Shown piece by piece: positions 33,539-35,099 of a DNA stretch of 35,099 nucleotides. Numbering within the stretch: position 1 is the first letter of the stretch; each line of letters begins with the position of its first letter. The DNA is taken from NCBI GenBank assembly GCA_020051175.1, contig JAGVJJ010000055.1, positions 1 through 35,099 on the forward strand, given 5' to 3'. Source of the DNA: Bacteroidia bacterium (lineage in GTDB: Bacteria; Bacteroidota; Bacteroidia; 2-12-FULL-35-15). The notes beneath the pieces were generated by a model. The model saw only the letters and a list, made by a program, of their open reading frames with translations. It was not told the origin of the DNA and did not search any database. The position numbers and the translations under genes were made by a program.

Positions 33539-33622
33539 TGTGGCGGGATATGCCCTGGAATAACAATAAGGTTTAGTTTCAGAGGGGTATTTCAAAAAAG
33601 TTTATATTTATAGTAAATAATG

Positions 33623-33679
33623 CGCTATGTTGTTTCGCTTATCTATCCATTTCGGACAGATAAGCGAAACGCTGTAGCG
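33623..33679. repeat. Long stem-loop before the first accessory gene
   Basis: GTTTCGCTTATCT (33632–33644) is exactly complementary to 33658–33670. The stem continues inward with TCC/GGA after one mismatch and outward with CGCTA (33623–33627) and TAGCG (33675–33679) across a 4×4 internal loop. There is no T-tract, so it is not a simple terminator. It may be the folded part of the recombination site preceding GTTAGCA. Confidence 0.6.
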
Positions 33680-33722
33680 GGTATATACAAGTTAGCAGCA
33701 ACTTTAAAACGACAAATAAACA

Positions 33723-34451
33723 ATGACAACAGAACAAATAATACATATTTTAATTGAAGCCGTAATTTTTCTCGTAGCAAGTTATTTCATCTTTTATAAG
33801 AAATACATTGAGGAACTTGGCAAGCAGACCGCTGAGTTGACTTTAATTAAACAAAAGACTTTTGACGTAGAATCGATTAAAAAGACTTTTAATGAAGAGC
33901 TTGAAACATTCAAGAAGCAAATACAACTTGACATTGCAAAAGAAGTTGAACCAATACGTGCAACATTAAACAGGGAGAATATTGCTTTTCAAATTTACAA
34001 TACTGAATACATAAAGTTGCGTTTCCAAAGACTTGACGACTTATATGGAAAGTTATATGAGTTAAAGAAATATTGCCAAAACAATTTATTTTTATACATA
34101 GACGAACAGGACTTCAGAGCCAAAAAAGAAAAATTTCACGAACACTATAAAAATGCAGAAGATGCTTTGTATCGGGCGGCAATATATATTGACGACACTG
34201 TTACTGTATCAGTGATTGACCTTCTGAATGAGACATTCAAAGCTCAACAAGCATTTACAATGTTTTATAATACCGACCCGCAACGACACAATTTTATATT
34301 TAATAGTCAACGACAAGATTTAATACAATCTATGCTTGACAGAAACAATAACTCATTAGAACGACTCAATAATTCTATTGACAATTTGCCAACGCTTTTG
34401 CGAAATATAGAAACTGAATTTAAGCGACATTTAACAATACCAAATGCGTAA
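33723..34451 (+). CDS. Membrane-anchored coiled-coil protein of unknown function
   Basis: 242 residues. One N-terminal membrane helix (~7–25) is followed by K-K-Y and a long charged helical, probably coiled-coil region (~30–95), then a mixed helical domain to the end. Topology suggests a cytoplasmic body tethered to the inner membrane. No enzyme motif is recognised. The gene is more AT-rich than the ribosomal genes before it. It fills the interval between GTTAGCAGCA (33691) and TGCTGCTAAC (34461), as in a single-gene cassette. It is the only gene in this unit and has no obvious promoter of its own. Confidence 0.75.
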   Translation: MTTEQIIHILIEAVIFLVASYFIFYKKYIEELGKQTAELTLIKQKTFDVESIKKTFNEELETFKKQIQLDIAKEVEPIRATLNRENIAFQIYNTEYIKLRFQRLDDLYGKLYELKKYCQNNLFLYIDEQDFRAKKEKFHEHYKNAEDALYRAAIYIDDTVTVSVIDLLNETFKAQQAFTMFYNTDPQRHNFIFNSQRQDLIQSMLDRNNNSLERLNNSIDNLPTLLRNIETEFKRHLTIPNA

Positions 34452-34460
34452 AGAAAAAGC

Positions 34461-34595
34461 TGCTGCTAACACGGGTTTTGCGTCAGGCGGGGTGACGTGC
34501 AAACTTGTAGCTTTGTGCTTCTATTCAAGTTCAGTGCTGGTTGACAGTTTTGTGCTCCGAAACCCGCCCGAACGCAAAGCCCGAAAACGTTATGC
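34461..34595 (+). repeat. attC-like imperfect palindrome (candidate cassette recombination site)
   Basis: It starts with TGCTGCTAAC (34461–34470), the exact complement of GTTAGCAGCA at 33691–33700, and ends with GTTATGC (34589–34595). Inside, CGGGTTTTGCGT (34472–34483) pairs with ACGCAAAGCCCG (34572–34583) with one G·T pair. Pairing continues less perfectly with AGGCGGGG against AACCCGCC. About 75 central bases form a variable region. Size and layout resemble long chromosomal-integron attC sites, but the 7-base ends do not match RYYYAAC/GTTRRRY fully and the left spacer is only one base. Confidence 0.5.
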
Positions 34596-34665
34596 CTCAT
34601 TGTAGGTCGACCGACAACCAAACAAAATTTCGTATCTTGCGAAACAATTGATATTAAAAAAACGA

Positions 34666-35099
34666 ATGGACGAATTAATAAAAAATATAAAAAATTTAGC
34701 TGAAGTTTATTCTGCAAACTTGAAAGGGAAAATTGAAGCCAGAACAGAAGAAATGAAAGCTGATGATAACTCTCATTACCTTGTTTATCGTGTTTTAGGC
34801 ATTTCTTTAGAAGAAGGACAACTTATTGACCAATATCAAAACACAGGACGATTTCTTTACAAATATGCTGGTTCATTCCTTGAAGATGCTGCAACTTTAT
34901 GCTTGAATTTTAAATTTCCAGAGGGCATAAAGACCAAGATAGAAAACACGATTGGACAACGACCAAAAACTTTTGAGATTGATTTTCTAAATGGTAGTGA
35001 CGCAATAGAAGTTAAGTGGAGAGATGCAACTACTGACGGAGACCACATTACAAAAGAACATACAAGAGTTAAAGTAATCAGAGAACACGGTTACAAGCC
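34666..35099 (+). CDS. ApaLI-like type II restriction endonuclease, 5' part
   Basis: 144 complete codons are visible; the gene runs off the right edge. The region F-E-I-D106-F-L-N-G-S-D-A-I-E115-V-K117 fits a PD-(D/E)xK nuclease core. The following W-R-D-A-T-T-D-G-D-H-I-T-K-E-H-T-R-V matches my memory of the ApaLI restriction endonuclease family, which cuts at GTGCAC. Catalytic residues are present in the visible part. No methyltransferase is seen to the left; a protective partner would have to lie to the right or elsewhere. It starts 70 bases after GTTATGC, so it is the gene of the next cassette-like unit. Confidence 0.75.
   Translation, partial: MDELIKNIKNLAEVYSANLKGKIEARTEEMKADDNSHYLVYRVLGISLEEGQLIDQYQNTGRFLYKYAGSFLEDAATLCLNFKFPEGIKTKIENTIGQRPKTFEIDFLNGSDAIEVKWRDATTDGDHITKEHTRVKVIREHGYK

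Larger units (their letters stand above)
33407..33722. other. Spacer between the core operon and the accessory region
   Basis: 316 bases without a gene. It holds the rplT terminator, a short palindromic repeat (33515–33538), a long hairpin (33623–33679) and the GTTAGCAGCA element (33691–33700). It marks the border between conserved and accessory DNA. Confidence 0.6.

Overview
The window looks like a chromosomal segment of a Bacteroidota bacterium, probably of the Chitinophagia/Sphingobacteriia/Cytophagia type. The evidence is a secreted beta-propeller protein with a type IX secretion C-terminal domain, a TPR–SpoIIE phosphatase of the kind common in this phylum, promoters of the TTTG–N19-21–TAnnTTTG kind, and few Shine-Dalgarno sequences. 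No tRNA, rRNA or CRISPR array was seen.

Layout. 1–1416 (minus): a two-component system, with a histidine kinase cut by the window edge and an OmpR-type regulator. 1752–7671 (plus): a tripartite RND efflux operon (MarR regulator, adaptor, inner-membrane pump, TolC channel) with a palindromic operator over the MarR promoter. 7794–9701: a TPR–SpoIIE phosphatase. 9718–10413 (minus) and 10653–12875 (plus): a Crp/Fnr regulator divergent from a fused trehalose-6-phosphate synthase/phosphatase. An FNR-box-like site lies exactly midway between the two predicted promoters. 12984–14765: a CLC anion transporter with CBS domains. 14774–17653 (minus): a B12-dependent ribonucleotide reductase followed by a cREC-like protein.

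17753–23981 (minus): a glycerophosphodiester/glycerol catabolic cluster in the order GlpQ, GlpF, GlpK, a secreted pseudo-protease–DUF1566 fusion, GlpD. Together these would release glycerol-3-phosphate from phosphodiesters, import and phosphorylate glycerol, and oxidise G3P to DHAP. 24224–29684 (plus): a T9SS-exported seven-bladed propeller protein, an M16 peptidase, a lipoprotein and a small exported protein. 29924–33406: the conserved thrS–infC–rpmI–rplT translation operon. Here infC appears to start at AUA behind a strong Shine-Dalgarno, and a 7-bp tandem repeat abuts the thrS promoter.

33429–35099: past a clear terminator the character changes to AT-rich accessory genes separated by long imperfect palindromes. 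One gene (membrane-anchored coiled coil) is bracketed by GTTAGCAGCA and TGCTGCTAAC. It is followed by an attC-like folded site ending in GTTATGC, and then by the 5' part of an ApaLI-like restriction endonuclease. This resembles an integron cassette array without a visible integrase and is the most unusual part of the window.
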